Shown piece after piece: positions 57,327-58,000 of a DNA stretch of 58,000 nt. Origin of the DNA: Cryptomeria japonica (Eukaryota; Streptophyta; Pinopsida; Cupressales; Cupressaceae). Numbering within the stretch: the first letter of the stretch is position 1; each line of letters begins with the position of its first letter. The stretch lies in assembly GCF_030272615.1 (NCBI RefSeq), contig NC_081413.1:559155945-559213944 (forward strand), given 5' to 3'. The notes under the pieces were generated by a model. It had not been told where the DNA came from and made no database searches. It was given only the letters and a program-made list of their open reading frames with translations. The position numbers were made by a program, and so were the translations under genes.

Positions 57327-58000
57327 CTGCAAATCTCAAACTCGTTATATGACTTAATGGATGTGGAAAATAAAAAAACTCACAAGGTTAAGATGGACTT
57401 GAAGTGGACTACATTCACACAATCTGTTGACATGATAGAAAAGGTAATTTGGAGTATATATCACTCAACACTAACCAATTTCAAGTAAGAACAAGAAAAA
57501 AAGCATAGCATTTGTGGAATGTTCAACTGGAAACCTATTGTTAATATTGCTAGATTATAGTGCAATCAAAGTGCTTCCTAATAAGTTTCTTGACAACAGT
57601 AAAGCAGTCCATCGATGTATTCTACACACCTTTGAATGCATCTTCTTTTTGGAAATTAATAATAATGATAATGCTTCTATCTCCATAGCACAGTAGGATA
57701 GACTCCATTTTAAATGATTTTGTTTTCAAGCATTCTGGTTTTTATTTTTTCTGTAAAAACATTATAATAATAGGTTTTAAAAGTACAGAAAGCAGCAAGA
57801 TGAAATATTGTTAAGTCATTCTTAAGTGTTTAATCTTCCTTGGATCAGCATTCAGTCTTCTGAACAGTTAATTCGCAAAAAGGGTCAGAACTTCCTCCAC
57901 ATGATGTGGACTGGCATCACTTCTTAAATGTAGACTTGTAGCAACCTTTAGAAGAACAAAATCATCAATACACATAGCCAAAAGGTACTAAACATTGTAA
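57327..58000 (-). other. Upstream intron of APL, partial; no exon recognised
   Basis: Begins upstream of the TTTGCAG acceptor. No open frame here resembles a transit-peptide exon joining to VHMEEKL, so the intron probably continues past the right edge. Confidence 0.6.

Noticed and set aside
57327-58000. First (transit-peptide) APL exon on the right edge
   Set aside because: No minus-strand Met-initiated Ser-rich frame ending in a suitable donor was found.

Overview
The window is plant nuclear DNA. Small exons with GT/AG borders sit in very AT-rich introns that are packed with LTR retrotransposons. I infer a gymnosperm, probably a conifer, from the giant introns, the very long LTRs and the layering of old insertions. 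The species cannot be read from the sequence.

One cellular gene covers almost the whole window on the minus strand: a large subunit of ADP-glucose pyrophosphorylase (AGPase), the first committed step of starch synthesis. Thirteen exons are present (57326 down to 1159). They total 1242 coding bases (414 codons), read in one frame through every junction. The transit-peptide exon(s) lie beyond the right edge and the C-terminal exon(s) beyond the left edge. Most introns are 79-602 bp, but intron 5 is 12,250 bp (43493-55742) and intron 9 is 40,736 bp (1804-42539). (Exon and intron numbers count from the first exon visible in the window.)

Intron 9 is a stack of transposons. From the left: a decayed minus-strand Ty3/gypsy gag-pol (4203-6928); a plus-strand Ty3/gypsy pol fragment (8420-8984 and 15152-15640) split by Copia A (8985-15146, 870-bp LTRs, TSD aaaat); another Ty3/gypsy pol fragment with an internal duplication (16810-17700); and Copia B (17801-36240, minus, 176-bp LTRs). 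Copia B carries a small internally deleted plus-strand LTR element in its left LTR (17972-18627). It also carries a 4.4-kb solo LTR, called E1 (21736-33964, TSD ccaag). E1 in turn contains a related 4.1-kb solo LTR, E2 (23416-27490, TSD gggcc), and a complete hAT DNA transposon (29966-33741, TSD cgttcagt) with an unbroken transposase. To the right lie a probable 3.3-kb solo LTR (38016-41322) and a tRNA-derived SINE (41826-42076, 11-bp TSD).

Intron 5 holds two more 3' portions of the E1/E2 LTR family (about 49180-51702), a 164-bp tandem duplication (48299-48624), a 1.6-kb solo LTR (53908-55519, TSD ctatg) and AT-rich sequence of unknown origin.

The most unusual structure is inside E1 and E2. 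Twenty-one copies of a roughly 35-bp imperfect palindrome, TCGCTCCTGTCCCT...AGGGACCAGAGCGA, recur at about 166-176 bp. The phase is kept across the E2 insertion once E2 is removed. Nested insertions were resolved by matching TSDs. For Copia A and for E1, removing the insert restores the host reading frame.
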